Assembly (NCBI GenBank): GCA_023410595.1
Contig: JAEYPO010000013.1
Coordinates: 1 to 8,392 of the forward strand
Source: Bacillota bacterium
Lineage (GTDB): Bacteria > Bacillota > Clostridia > Christensenellales > SZUA-584
Reading direction: 5' to 3'
DNA: 8,392 nucleotides
The notes under the pieces were generated by a model, which was not told the origin of the DNA, did no database searches, and saw only the letters and a program-made list of their open reading frames with translations. How positions within the stretch are numbered: the first letter of the stretch is position 1; each line of letters opens with the position of its first letter. Shown here in pieces: positions 1 through 6,712 of the stretch. Both the position numbers and the translations under genes were made by a program.

Positions 1-40
1 TCGATATTTATCAAGGTTATAAAATTGGAAAGGACGAATT

Positions 41-457
41 ATGAAGAAAAGATTGATAATTACATTTGTAGTTGCGCTATTAGCATTTACGGTTTTTAGT
101 TCTGTTGCAATGGCAGCAGATATAGGAACTTACACAAGGGAATTATGGGCTGCCGAATCTTATAGGTATACCACGCCTCGTGATAAGGCAGTCGCGGGCC
201 AATCCGCACGTCACAAGAACACTGAAGTATTCAGATCGGAGGGCACCCCCATAGCTTCAAGTATTTCTGGCCGCGTAATGGTTCATAACTCTTCGAATGC
301 AGCAACACCTTATGTGAGTGTATCCTCTGGAGGCAGTGAGTCCATGTCATATTATAGCGGCTATGGGGATGCAACTTCTAATTATAATTTGAAGTTGTAC
401 AATCCTCACACATATCCAATACAAGCAAGCGGCAGTTGGTCTCCTGACTTTTTTTAA
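41..457 (+). CDS. Small secreted protein, possible bacteriocin-like or effector protein
   Basis: A 138-residue protein with a clear Sec signal peptide: MKKR start, hydrophobic core at residues 5-22, and a probable signal peptidase site after VAMA (about residues 22-25). The mature part is about 112 residues, has no cysteine, and is rich in Ser, Tyr, Gly and Asn. Its C-terminal half (SGGSESMSYYSGYGDATSNY, then NLKLYNP and GSWSPDFF) looks like beta strands ending in an aromatic tail. The layout recalls small Gram-positive secreted proteins found next to ABC transporters (lactococcin-972-like or DUF2712-like). That is a resemblance from memory, not an assignment. The start is set by GGAAAGGA about 7 bases upstream. 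It is the first gene of the operon, with a hairpin before the next gene, as expected for a structural peptide gene made in excess over its transport genes. Function is inferred from context only. Confidence 0.8.
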   Translation: MKKRLIITFVVALLAFTVFSSVAMAADIGTYTRELWAAESYRYTTPRDKAVAGQSARHKNTEVFRSEGTPIASSISGRVMVHNSSNAATPYVSVSSGGSESMSYYSGYGDATSNYNLKLYNPHTYPIQASGSWSPDFF

Positions 458-468
458 TTAATACTGTT

Positions 469-502
469 TATTCAAGGCTTCTCATTGGAGGAGCCTTGAA
501 TA
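469..502 (+). promoter_or_regulatory. Intercistronic hairpin, possible attenuator or mRNA-processing element
   Basis: Arms 469-483 (TATTCAAGGCTTCTC) and 488-502 (GAGGAGCCTTGAATA) pair over 15 positions with one G-U wobble, around the tetraloop ATTG. The downstream sequence TAATTAAATAAAGG has no proper U-run, so this is not a standard complete terminator. It lies between the secreted-protein stop and the lipoprotein Shine-Dalgarno site. It could cause partial termination, or protect the 3' end of the first cistron, so that the secreted protein is made in excess. Confidence 0.7.
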
Positions 503-524
503 TAATTAAATAAAGGATGTACAA

Positions 525-1913
525 ATGAAAAAACTTTTTATTATATCATTATTGGTAGTTGCTTTTGTCTTAAGCGGGTGCGAAGCTGAGCCTGAGCGCG
601 ATGGTAAGTATTATTTTTCTGAAAATAAAGCACAGTCGGAAAGGTATGAGGCGTGGGAAAAATGGGATTTGGAATCATGGTCATCGTCGCTTCCTCAATC
701 ACGCGTTTTCAAAAACGAAGAAAAAATAGGCGAACCAAATGGGTTTATCAGGATAAGCAGCGATGAAGCGAAAACAATACGCGCCTATGTGGAGCATCTA
801 ATGCACTACTTCTACGACTATGGTCGAGTCAATTATACTCAAGAGATAACAGAATCGAAGGATCTTATAGCGCCCGCACTTCTTGAAGCTTTACTGAATG
901 GCAAGGTGCTACAGCAGCGCCGGGAAGCCATCGAAGAGTACGGCGTCAGCACAGTAATTTCGAATGCGGATATAATGGCTGGTAATTGCGTGAAGCAGTT
1001 TACGGGGGCGGAAGGGCAGAATATATACAGGGTCGCTTCATCTATGTTTATTGATACATTTACCGATGATGACGAATTTTATGTAAACAACCCGTGCTTC
1101 GTACCGGGTTCAGGATTGTTTGACGCGTATTTTTATATTGATGCGAGCGATCTTGATAACCTGGTTTTGCTGCAATGGGAGGAATATATAATGACTGAGG
1201 GCGGCGGTCAAATTACGGTATCGTACACGCCGCAGGGAATAGATAAAGAGGAAAGATTGAAAGACGAGCCAGCAGCCTGTTCGTATTATACACCCGAGCA
1301 GGCAGGAGTAGAAATTATGCAGGCGGATTACGTCGGGGAATACAGTTTTGATAACGATACCGCATGGGATATCTACGCTTTTGTATATACATTTTTAGAT
1401 ACTGTCTTTGATCTCGGAGATGGGAACCGTGAAAATTACGATCAAAGCATTCAGGAATATATGTCCGCGGAATGCATATCAAACGCGGCGTATAATCAGA
1501 ACTATTTGAAGTATCCCGCCGATGTCATAGGCGAGAATGCCTCGCTGCGGATTCAGGTGTATCCGTCGTTTATGTTACCAGGCTTTTTTCCTCACAGAAA
1601 TGATAATAGCGTCTACGAATTCTCCAAGAACGGAAAGACGATATACGCGGTTAAGGCTTCGTTTAAGGCAGAGCTTAAGGACGAAGCACAAAAAGTTAGC
1701 TTTCCCGTGCTGCCAGTATCCTCTGTAGGTACATGGGAGTACGACGCGTGGGTATTCTTTTCAATCGCCGAATCCCAAATCCGCATTGAGGCTTTTAAGG
1801 TCGGCTTAAACAGTAATTCCGGAACTTTTGAATACACACTGGATAGTCTAAAGGCGGACGAAGAATTGCACGAACTGGGATATGAATTAGGGGATATCAA
1901 AAAAAAGGATTAG
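525..1913 (+). CDS. Lipoprotein with two probable repeated domains
   Basis: A 462-residue protein with a type II signal peptide: MKK, a hydrophobic core, then the lipobox L-S-G-C with Cys19 as the lipidation site. It should be anchored to the outer face of the membrane. The body is soluble, acidic and aromatic-rich. Two segments begin alike: residues 83-107 (AYVEHLMHYFYDYGRVNY) and residues 285-306 (AFVYTFLDTVFDLGDGNRENY). Each is followed by helices and then strands, ending near LLQWEEY (215-221) and WVFFSIAES (409-417). This suggests a tandem duplication of an alpha+beta domain, possibly NTF2-like or cystatin-like; that fold guess is weak. AAAGGA lies 7 bases before the ATG. The gene looks more GC-rich than the permease genes that follow, though their hydrophobic codons explain part of that. 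As a lipoprotein between a secreted protein and an ABC transporter it may be a binding, immunity or chaperone partner. No known family is recognised. Confidence 0.85.
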   Translation: MKKLFIISLLVVAFVLSGCEAEPERDGKYYFSENKAQSERYEAWEKWDLESWSSSLPQSRVFKNEEKIGEPNGFIRISSDEAKTIRAYVEHLMHYFYDYGRVNYTQEITESKDLIAPALLEALLNGKVLQQRREAIEEYGVSTVISNADIMAGNCVKQFTGAEGQNIYRVASSMFIDTFTDDDEFYVNNPCFVPGSGLFDAYFYIDASDLDNLVLLQWEEYIMTEGGGQITVSYTPQGIDKEERLKDEPAACSYYTPEQAGVEIMQADYVGEYSFDNDTAWDIYAFVYTFLDTVFDLGDGNRENYDQSIQEYMSAECISNAAYNQNYLKYPADVIGENASLRIQVYPSFMLPGFFPHRNDNSVYEFSKNGKTIYAVKASFKAELKDEAQKVSFPVLPVSSVGTWEYDAWVFFSIAESQIRIEAFKVGLNSNSGTFEYTLDSLKADEELHELGYELGDIKKKD

Positions 1914-1934
1914 CTTGCATTGGAGAAAACGAGA

Positions 1935-2777
1935 ATGATGATCAACAAAAGCTTTAGCTCTGCAAAAAGAATCGCATATACAAAACTTCTGGGATTCAAC
2001 AGTTCAAGAATAGTTTTAATTATTGCTGTTTGCATGGGACTATCTATCATGTTTGCAAACTCATTAAGCATGTTCTTCAATCTTAACTATTCAGCTTATG
2101 AATTGGTGATCTATAATTCACAAGAAATTTTGCACATATTATTTATCTACGTATTTGTTCTTCTAATTATCAGCGGTGATTTCAGTTACAAAAGAGATAA
2201 ATGGGAATACGCGGTAATGCTGAGGTCGTCAAGTTTAAAGAGCTGGTTTTTGGGACATGTAATGTATATCTTTCTCTGTTCTTTGTTTTTAATTATTTTA
2301 CAACTAATTACCGATACGTTTGCGGCATGTTTGTTTAATGGGGTTTCCGCTGCATTCAGCAATACTTATAATAAGTGGGTCTTTGACTTCAGTATCATGC
2401 CGCAAGGCATGGTGGCAAAGATCTCCCCACTGCCACTGATGCTGATTGCAGAAGGATTATTGTTGCTAAGGTACTTTTTTTGGGGATTAGTAATATTTTT
2501 TGTAAGCAGCAGAACGAAACATACTTATTTCGGAGGTATCATTGTTATTGCAATTTCTGGAGTGGAATGGGCAACATACCAAGTGTTGACATTACTAACT
2601 GACATACAACATTCGCTATATATATTACCGATTGAACATAATATGCTAAGGCGAATGGTTATCAGTAACGTTGCTACCCCAGAAAGAATCCCCATCATAT
2701 TTTCGTATCTATATTGGTTTTTATTAACCGCAGTTTTAATGCTTTTTACGTGGAGAAGTATAAAAAGATCTGACTAA
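1935..2777 (+). CDS. ABC-2-like membrane protein, first of three permease-type subunits
   Basis: A 280-residue integral membrane protein with about six predicted segments (in this numbering near 26-47, 63-80, 107-125, 171-191, 198-217 and 253-273). A cytoplasmic loop reads GDFSYKRDKWEYAV then LRSSSLKSW, the charged loop between segments 2 and 3 that is usual in ABC-2 permeases. The C-terminus is short and basic (WRSIKRSD). Two starts are possible. ATG at 1935 has GGAG 9 bases upstream and is preferred. TTG at 1920 has AAGGA 10 bases upstream, would add five residues, and would lie 6 bases after the lipoprotein stop. Either way the gene is tightly linked to the lipoprotein gene. It probably forms part of the channel with the downstream permease and ATPase, but the exact family is not recognised. 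Confidence 0.82.
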   Translation: MMINKSFSSAKRIAYTKLLGFNSSRIVLIIAVCMGLSIMFANSLSMFFNLNYSAYELVIYNSQEILHILFIYVFVLLIISGDFSYKRDKWEYAVMLRSSSLKSWFLGHVMYIFLCSLFLIILQLITDTFAACLFNGVSAAFSNTYNKWVFDFSIMPQGMVAKISPLPLMLIAEGLLLLRYFFWGLVIFFVSSRTKHTYFGGIIVIAISGVEWATYQVLTLLTDIQHSLYILPIEHNMLRRMVISNVATPERIPIIFSYLYWFLLTAVLMLFTWRSIKRSD

Positions 2778-2793
2778 ATAAACAGGGTACATT

Positions 2794-3651
2794 ATGAAGA
2801 TATTGAGAGAAATTAAAACTATTTATGACCTCATATTATCAATGCGTTTATTAAGGATGCTCATGCTGATGGGATTTATTGGCGTTGTTTTTGTAGTATT
2901 CCTTGATAATTATTTTATACAACTAAATAATGCAGTAGGATACGAAATAAAGCATTCCCTTAATGATGTTTTGATATGTATTTTTAGCGGTACGCCCCCG
3001 GATCTCCTTACAGGCATTATGCTTACGGCTATTATAATATTGCCTATTTTAATGTTTTTATTTCAAACTGGTATGTTTCTTGACACCGCGATTAATAGAG
3101 GCAAATATTCTATTATTAGAATGAATTCGTTAAAGCTTTGGTGGAACGTGCATTTGTTTGCATTGTATATGCAAGTATTTATTGTTATCTTATTTGGTAT
3201 AGGTATTATATTTGGTCTTGGCTCATTAATCGGACTTAATAATAACGAGACCCTAGGATTTTTTAAAAATTATACCAGCACGTCGCTTCTTTTTGATGAA
3301 AACAGCAGCTATCTGCTAAATAAATTGATTAATTATACCAGCATAGATGTAATACACTCGTTGATTTTATTCTTCTTAAGAATCATAACGGTTATCACGC
3401 TGCAGACAACGCTGTATATGTCTTTTCGGAATAAAGCCGTATCAATATTACTGCCGGTTATGCTTGTCTCAGCGGCAAGCCTGTTTCCAAAATTCGCGGT
3501 TTATATTCCGATAGGCTTGACGATGTACAGCGCGGTGCTTTATTCACAATGGAATGTAATGATTGCATATGGCGTTACGATTATACTAATCGTTTGTCTG
3601 TATATGATAACGGCAAAAAAAGTATATAAGCTTGAATGGATGGAATCATAA
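2794..3651 (+). CDS. ABC-2-like membrane protein, second of three permease-type subunits
   Basis: A 285-residue integral membrane protein with about six hydrophobic segments (near 21-38, 72-90, 120-146, 186-208, 216-235 and 250-272). The loop after segment 2 reads FLDTAINRGKYSIIRMNSLK, matching in position and character the RDKW..LRSSSLKSW loop of the preceding gene. The two are therefore probably distant paralogues or two subunits of one complex. A polar stretch at 148-184 (NNNETLGFF, then TSTSLLFDENSS) lies between segments 3 and 4 and should face outside, where it could meet the secreted protein or lipoprotein. It starts 16 bases after the previous stop, with a weak AGGGT site 6 bases before the ATG. 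It ends 23 bases before the preferred ATPase start. No named family is recognised. Confidence 0.82.
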   Translation: MKILREIKTIYDLILSMRLLRMLMLMGFIGVVFVVFLDNYFIQLNNAVGYEIKHSLNDVLICIFSGTPPDLLTGIMLTAIIILPILMFLFQTGMFLDTAINRGKYSIIRMNSLKLWWNVHLFALYMQVFIVILFGIGIIFGLGSLIGLNNNETLGFFKNYTSTSLLFDENSSYLLNKLINYTSIDVIHSLILFFLRIITVITLQTTLYMSFRNKAVSILLPVMLVSAASLFPKFAVYIPIGLTMYSAVLYSQWNVMIAYGVTIILIVCLYMITAKKVYKLEWMES

Positions 3652-3674
3652 TTTTGAAAGAAGGCGGATATCAA

Positions 3675-4313
3675 ATGAGCACTATTTTAGAAGCAAAGAA
3701 TGTAAGCAAAACAATTAAAGGCCACAGGATACTTGACAACATTAATTTTTCTCTTAATAAAGGGGAAATATGTGGTTTGGTTGGACGGAATGCTTCAGGT
3801 AAAAGCATGTTGTTTAAGGCATTGTGCGGACTGATCACGATTGACTCAGGAGAAATTAGAATATTTAACGATAAAATCGGTAAGAACGGAAAGTTTCCCG
3901 CTATGACGGGAGTTATTATTGAGCAACCGGGGTTTTTATCTCAATATAGTGGGTATGAGAATTTAAAGCTACTTGCCAATATTCAAAGAAAGGTTGGCAA
4001 GAACGAGATAGAAGAGGTATTAAGAAAAGTAGGCCTCGACCCAAAGGATAAAAGACCATTTCGGAAATATTCTTTAGGAATGAAACAAAAGCTTAGCATA
4101 GCGCAAGCGATTATGGAATCCCCAAAACTGCTGATTTTGGATGAGCCTATGAATAATTTAGACGAAGAGAGCATGATACATATTCGAGGGCTTTTGTTGG
4201 AGCTTCATAAAACACAACAAATAACAATTCTGTTAAGTAGTCACAATAGCCAAGATATAGAAATATTATGCAATAGAGTAATACAGATTGCTGATGGAAA
4301 ATTCTTTAGTTAG
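3675..4313 (+). CDS. ABC transporter ATP-binding subunit
   Basis: A 212-residue nucleotide-binding subunit with every motif of an ABC ATPase: Walker A GRNASGKS (37-44), Q-loop Gln84 in IIEQPGF, signature YSLGMKQKLS (132-141), Walker B LLILDEP (152-158) with catalytic Glu157, D-loop NNLD (160-163) and switch His190 in LLSSH. The signature is LGMKQ rather than LSGGQ, as is common in small Gram-positive ABC-2 exporters of the drug, lantibiotic-immunity and bacteriocin type. The start is ATG 3675, preceded by GAAGGCGG at 8-9 bases. The frame is open back to ATG 3636, but that start would overlap the previous gene and add 13 residues that do not fit the family. It powers the adjacent membrane subunits at the inner face of the membrane. 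Family assignment is firm; the substrate is unknown. Confidence 0.95.
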   Translation: MSTILEAKNVSKTIKGHRILDNINFSLNKGEICGLVGRNASGKSMLFKALCGLITIDSGEIRIFNDKIGKNGKFPAMTGVIIEQPGFLSQYSGYENLKLLANIQRKVGKNEIEEVLRKVGLDPKDKRPFRKYSLGMKQKLSIAQAIMESPKLLILDEPMNNLDEESMIHIRGLLLELHKTQQITILLSSHNSQDIEILCNRVIQIADGKFFS

Positions 4314-4329
4314 AAAGGCGAAAAAGAAT

Positions 4330-5118
4330 ATGCAAATAATTAGGATTGACTTGAAACGAGCTTTCTCTTCCCCGATGTTTTGGGTGGGTGTTTTAGCTAT
4401 TCTTATTTCAGGAGTGATTCATGCAACAAAACATGTTGGAATGTTGGAGCAATTTGATACTCCGGGGACGTTAAACCTTTTTATTTTCGGTAATATTATT
4501 TATGCCGGCGGGATGATCGGAGTGATTCTACCGTTAGTAGCTGTACTCCCATATTCTACATCGTTAGTGAACGATATAAATAGCGGTTTCCTAAAAAATC
4601 AATTAGTGCGAGTTTCTAGTTCGAGATTCATCATTCAACGCATAATTAGTACGGCAATATCTGGTGGGTGCGTTTTTCTCTTCGCGTTTTTGATTTACTT
4701 TATAGGCGCATTTATTATTGACCCATCCCCATCATATCGATTAAGCACATCTATGGCGGCCTTTACCTCTCTTTACTTTGATTCACTACTGTTATTTTGT
4801 ATCGTGTACATATTAACAACATTCCTAATTGGTGCAGCATACGCATTACTAGGACTTGGCATAGGAGCAATTACACGTAAACGTTTTGCGGCACTTATTG
4901 TTCCGGCGTTTCTTTATCATCTTGGTTATTTTGTTCTATTTTTGTTTCCTGCACAGTTAAGAGAGAAAGCTTATACTTTTTGTATTTTTGATCTATTTGA
5001 CTTTCATAACATACAGTCCTCAGTTGAATCAATGTATCTAAAAATTATTATGGTTATGATAATAGGTATTATCTTAACATTGGTAAGTTTTATACAGTAT
5101 AGAAAAGGAAAGTGGTAA
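4330..5118 (+). CDS. ABC-2-type permease, third membrane subunit
   Basis: A 262-residue permease with an amphipathic basic N-terminus (IIRIDLKRAFSSPMFW), typical of ABC-2 transporter subunits, and about six membrane segments (17-32, 58-75, 109-130, 150-180, 186-206, 236-255). The loop SLVNDINSGFLKNQLVRVSS after segment 2 is the family's usual charged coupling loop. The start is ATG 4330, with AAAGGCG 9 bases upstream and 16 bases after the ATPase stop. The frame is open back to 4288, but that start would overlap the ATPase gene by 26 bases and has no better ribosome site. It is the most conventional of the three membrane proteins here and the likeliest core permease partner of the ATPase. It closes the operon. 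No good terminator with a U-run follows on this strand. Confidence 0.9.
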   Translation: MQIIRIDLKRAFSSPMFWVGVLAILISGVIHATKHVGMLEQFDTPGTLNLFIFGNIIYAGGMIGVILPLVAVLPYSTSLVNDINSGFLKNQLVRVSSSRFIIQRIISTAISGGCVFLFAFLIYFIGAFIIDPSPSYRLSTSMAAFTSLYFDSLLLFCIVYILTTFLIGAAYALLGLGIGAITRKRFAALIVPAFLYHLGYFVLFLFPAQLREKAYTFCIFDLFDFHNIQSSVESMYLKIIMVMIIGIILTLVSFIQYRKGKW

Positions 5119-5190
5119 GTCACCTATTTATTAATTGTGTTATTTGAATAAAATAGAAGGATATGATTTTTCTTGTCAGGTAAAAATCCT

Positions 5191-5224
5191 ACAAAAGGGG
5201 GGGAACTAATAACTTGGTTCCCCC
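5191..5224 (-). terminator. Rho-independent terminator closing the mobilization operon
   Basis: Arms 5199-5206 (GGGGGAAC) and 5217-5224 (GTTCCCCC) pair over 8 bases around a 10-base loop. Read on the - strand, the stem is followed by CC, TTTTGTAGG and then TTTTT, a reasonable U-tract. It lies 8 bases beyond the stop of the 58-residue gene. On the + strand it has no U-tract, so it would serve the convergent ABC operon only as a weak roadblock. Confidence 0.75.
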
Positions 5225-5231
5225 GCTCATG

Positions 5232-5408
5232 TTATTCAGGCTTAAATGTATCTGCTGCCTGTTTCTTCTTTCTTTTTTCTTTCCATTCTACGAATTCGTT
5301 TTGCCCTTCTTCGCTTTCAAAATACTTTTGTATGGCAGGAAATATGCAGCGGGCAAGTGATTCAACTATATGGTCTGGAACTTTCGGCGGGGTTTTCTTG
5401 CCCGACAT
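5232..5408 (-). CDS. Conserved 58-residue small protein of relaxase-linked operons
   Basis: ATG at 5408 to TAA at 5232 gives 58 residues starting MSGKKTPPKVPDHIVESLAR. A predicted amphipathic helix contains ESLARCIFPAIQKYFES, and a very basic run EWKEKRKKKQ precedes the end. The start has a strong AAGGAG site about 8 bases upstream. I recognise the opening (SGKK..PPKVPDHIVESLARC) as typical of small proteins encoded just downstream of MobV-type relaxases in Clostridia. That is recall, not a search. No function is known to me; the basic tail would suit nucleic-acid or relaxosome binding, which is inference. The start overlaps the stop of a 12-codon mini-ORF (TAATG), so translation may be coupled. 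It is the last gene before the terminator. Confidence 0.75.
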   Translation of the reverse strand: MSGKKTPPKVPDHIVESLARCIFPAIQKYFESEEGQNEFVEWKEKRKKKQAADTFKPE

Positions 5409-5446
5409 TAGTCCTGCTCCTTAGTGTTCGTTCTATCTTGGTTCAT
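5408..5446 (-). CDS. 12-codon mini-ORF coupled to the 58-residue gene
   Basis: ATG at 5446 to TAA at 5408 encodes MNQDRTNTKEQD. It has a very strong ribosome site, GGAGG, 5 bases before the ATG. Its stop codon overlaps the next start in the arrangement TAATG. The peptide is short and polar, so it may be a translational coupling leader or the remnant of a longer gene rather than a functional product. An in-frame ATG at 5458 exists but overlaps the ribosome site. Confidence 0.35.
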   Translation of the reverse strand: MNQDRTNTKEQD

Positions 5447-5478
5447 TGTAGCCTCCATATTTAATTTTCAAGGTTCTC

Positions 5479-6693
5479 TCAGCGGCTTCTGCCGTGATAT
5501 TGTTTACTTAATTGCAGCTTCCTTTGTTCTCTTGCCTCCATCGCTTTTTTAAAAATGTCTGCAAAAACCTCCTTGACGCGTTGCGGCGCTAACTTCAGCG
5601 CCTGCCGAAATTCGCCTGTCTGCTCGTACAGCTGCTCCCAGCTATTTTGTAAATCAAATATCCGTGATTTGGCTTTTTGCAGGGCTTGCGTCAAATCAGA
5701 TATTTTACCGCGAGATAAAACGCCTTCCTTTGCAAGCGATATCACCTCCTTGTAGTCATCCTCGGTCAGTTCCACCTTACTGAATATCTTTTTCCGGCCA
5801 AGTTCATCAAGTTCTTGAAACGTTTTGTTTACCTGGCGCTCTACGGTCAACTGTTCAGATATAGAAACCAGTTCATACCGCTGCGCTTCCACCTGCTTTT
5901 CAATACGGGTAAGCTTTTCGGTATCCTGTTGTATTTTATAATCAAGAACGGACAAATGCTGTATCGTGCTGCCACGAACCCCGCGCTCAAAGTCTAAGAA
6001 ACCGGCGTTCTTCATGTGTTCAAAGAACCTGTCCTGCAGGAGTGAGTAGGAAGGAATCAATACCGCTTTTCCATTCTCGGCCCGTATCGGTTTACCTTCC
6101 TCATCTAAAGCCTTAACGGATGCCCATTTCTTTGAATGGCTGACTTGATGAATCACTTCCTTGACCGTCCCAACAAGCGCCTTGTCCTTACATCTTTTTG
6201 ACCACCGTATTTCTTTTTTTACAACCGGGATATAGACGACATGCAGATGATAGTGATATACATCCCGGCCAAGTTCCTCTGAAAGACTTTTATTACGTTC
6301 ATCGGCATGCATCACCGCCGAAAGGATATACTGCTCTCCGCCCACTTCCCGGGCAGCCATCCTATATGCTTCTTCAAAGAAATCCTTTGCATAGTCATAT
6401 CCGCCATGTTGATCAAAGTACAACGTATTTACATCAAAAATCATTTCCGCGAACACGTCCGCATCCGGCTTTAATCCACGTATGCTTATCGTTCCTTTTT
6501 CAAGTAACTGATCAAATATCTGCGTATATGTGCTTTCAAAGCCTTTGAAGTGGATATTAAGATGGCTTCTTTCCTGTACAATGTCGGGATTTGAATAAAT
6601 TTCGTTCTTGCGCTCATTATGACGTTCCCGAATAGAGAAATTGCTGCGAGGATACGCTTTGTTTCGTACGACTGTGCGATCAACCTTGGATAT
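5479..6693 (-). CDS. mob: MobV-type (Pre/Mob) relaxase with non-canonical start codon
   Basis: The frame encodes 404 residues counted from ATA at 6693. The N-terminus reads SKVDRTVVRNKAYPRSNFSI, then RERHNERKNE (22-31), RSHLNIHFKG (42-51) and GLKPDADVFAEMIFDVNT. The three-histidine metal and nicking region is MHADERN (128-134) plus DVYHYHLHVVYIPVV (144-158). A coiled coil follows (about 205-270), and the tail LAPQRVKEVFADIF is typical of clostridial relatives. This family nicks oriT and initiates conjugative mobilization. Length and motif order fit a full protein. The anomaly is the start. In the relaxase frame the codons after the Shine-Dalgarno are TGT, ATT, ATA, TCC, AAG. The first ATG, GTG or TTG in frame is GTG 6456 (codon 80), which would delete the N-terminal motifs. 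Relatives as I recall them begin with M followed by a lysine-containing segment and TVVRN, so ATA at 6693 probably replaced ATG. AUU or AUA initiation, or inactivation, are the options. Confidence 0.85.
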   Translation of the reverse strand: MSKVDRTVVRNKAYPRSNFSIRERHNERKNEIYSNPDIVQERSHLNIHFKGFESTYTQIFDQLLEKGTISIRGLKPDADVFAEMIFDVNTLYFDQHGGYDYAKDFFEEAYRMAAREVGGEQYILSAVMHADERNKSLSEELGRDVYHYHLHVVYIPVVKKEIRWSKRCKDKALVGTVKEVIHQVSHSKKWASVKALDEEGKPIRAENGKAVLIPSYSLLQDRFFEHMKNAGFLDFERGVRGSTIQHLSVLDYKIQQDTEKLTRIEKQVEAQRYELVSISEQLTVERQVNKTFQELDELGRKKIFSKVELTEDDYKEVISLAKEGVLSRGKISDLTQALQKAKSRIFDLQNSWEQLYEQTGEFRQALKLAPQRVKEVFADIFKKAMEAREQRKLQLSKQYHGRSR

Positions 6694-6708
6694 AATACAT
6701 CACCTCCT
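6691..6708 (-). promoter_or_regulatory. Strong ribosome site in front of the relaxase
   Basis: On the - strand AGGAGGTGATGT (6708-6697) contains a near-perfect match to the 16S anti-Shine-Dalgarno partner. It is followed by ATT (6696) at 6 bases and ATA (6693) at 9 bases from AGGAGG. The only ATG nearby (6700) is just 2 bases from AGGAGG, and in its frame translation stops after MYYIQG. The site therefore points to ATA or ATT as the relaxase start. Confidence 0.6.
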
Positions 6709-6712
6709 CTTG

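Noticed and set aside
18..23. TATAAA as a -10 promoter box for the secreted protein
   Set aside because: It is only 17 bases from the start codon, almost touching the ribosome site, and no -35 box fits in the window.
1613..1900. A 95-codon - strand frame inside the lipoprotein gene
   Set aside because: It is antisense to a gene with a clear signal peptide and ribosome site, and has no support of its own.
5163..5183. A 6-codon frame MIFLVR after AGAAGG, as a broken seventh gene of the operon
   Set aside because: The ribosome site is only 2 bases from the ATG and the frame stops at once; nothing supports a gene remnant.
5165..5188. AT-only hairpin GATTTTT/AAAAATC as a terminator for the ABC operon
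   Set aside because: The 7-bp stem is nearly all A-T, has a 10-base loop and no U-run after it, so it is too weak to claim.
5173..5464. Two overlapping + strand frames
   Set aside because: They lie antisense to the 58-residue gene and across its terminator, and have no convincing start site.
6198..6548. A 116-codon + strand frame
   Set aside because: It is antisense to the relaxase core, has no ribosome site and resembles no protein.
6486..6683. A 65-codon frame on the - strand starting shortly after the strong ribosome site
   Set aside because: It is a shadow of the relaxase N-terminus. The conserved RERHNERKNE and HLNIHFKG motifs lie in the other frame, and there is no frameshift.
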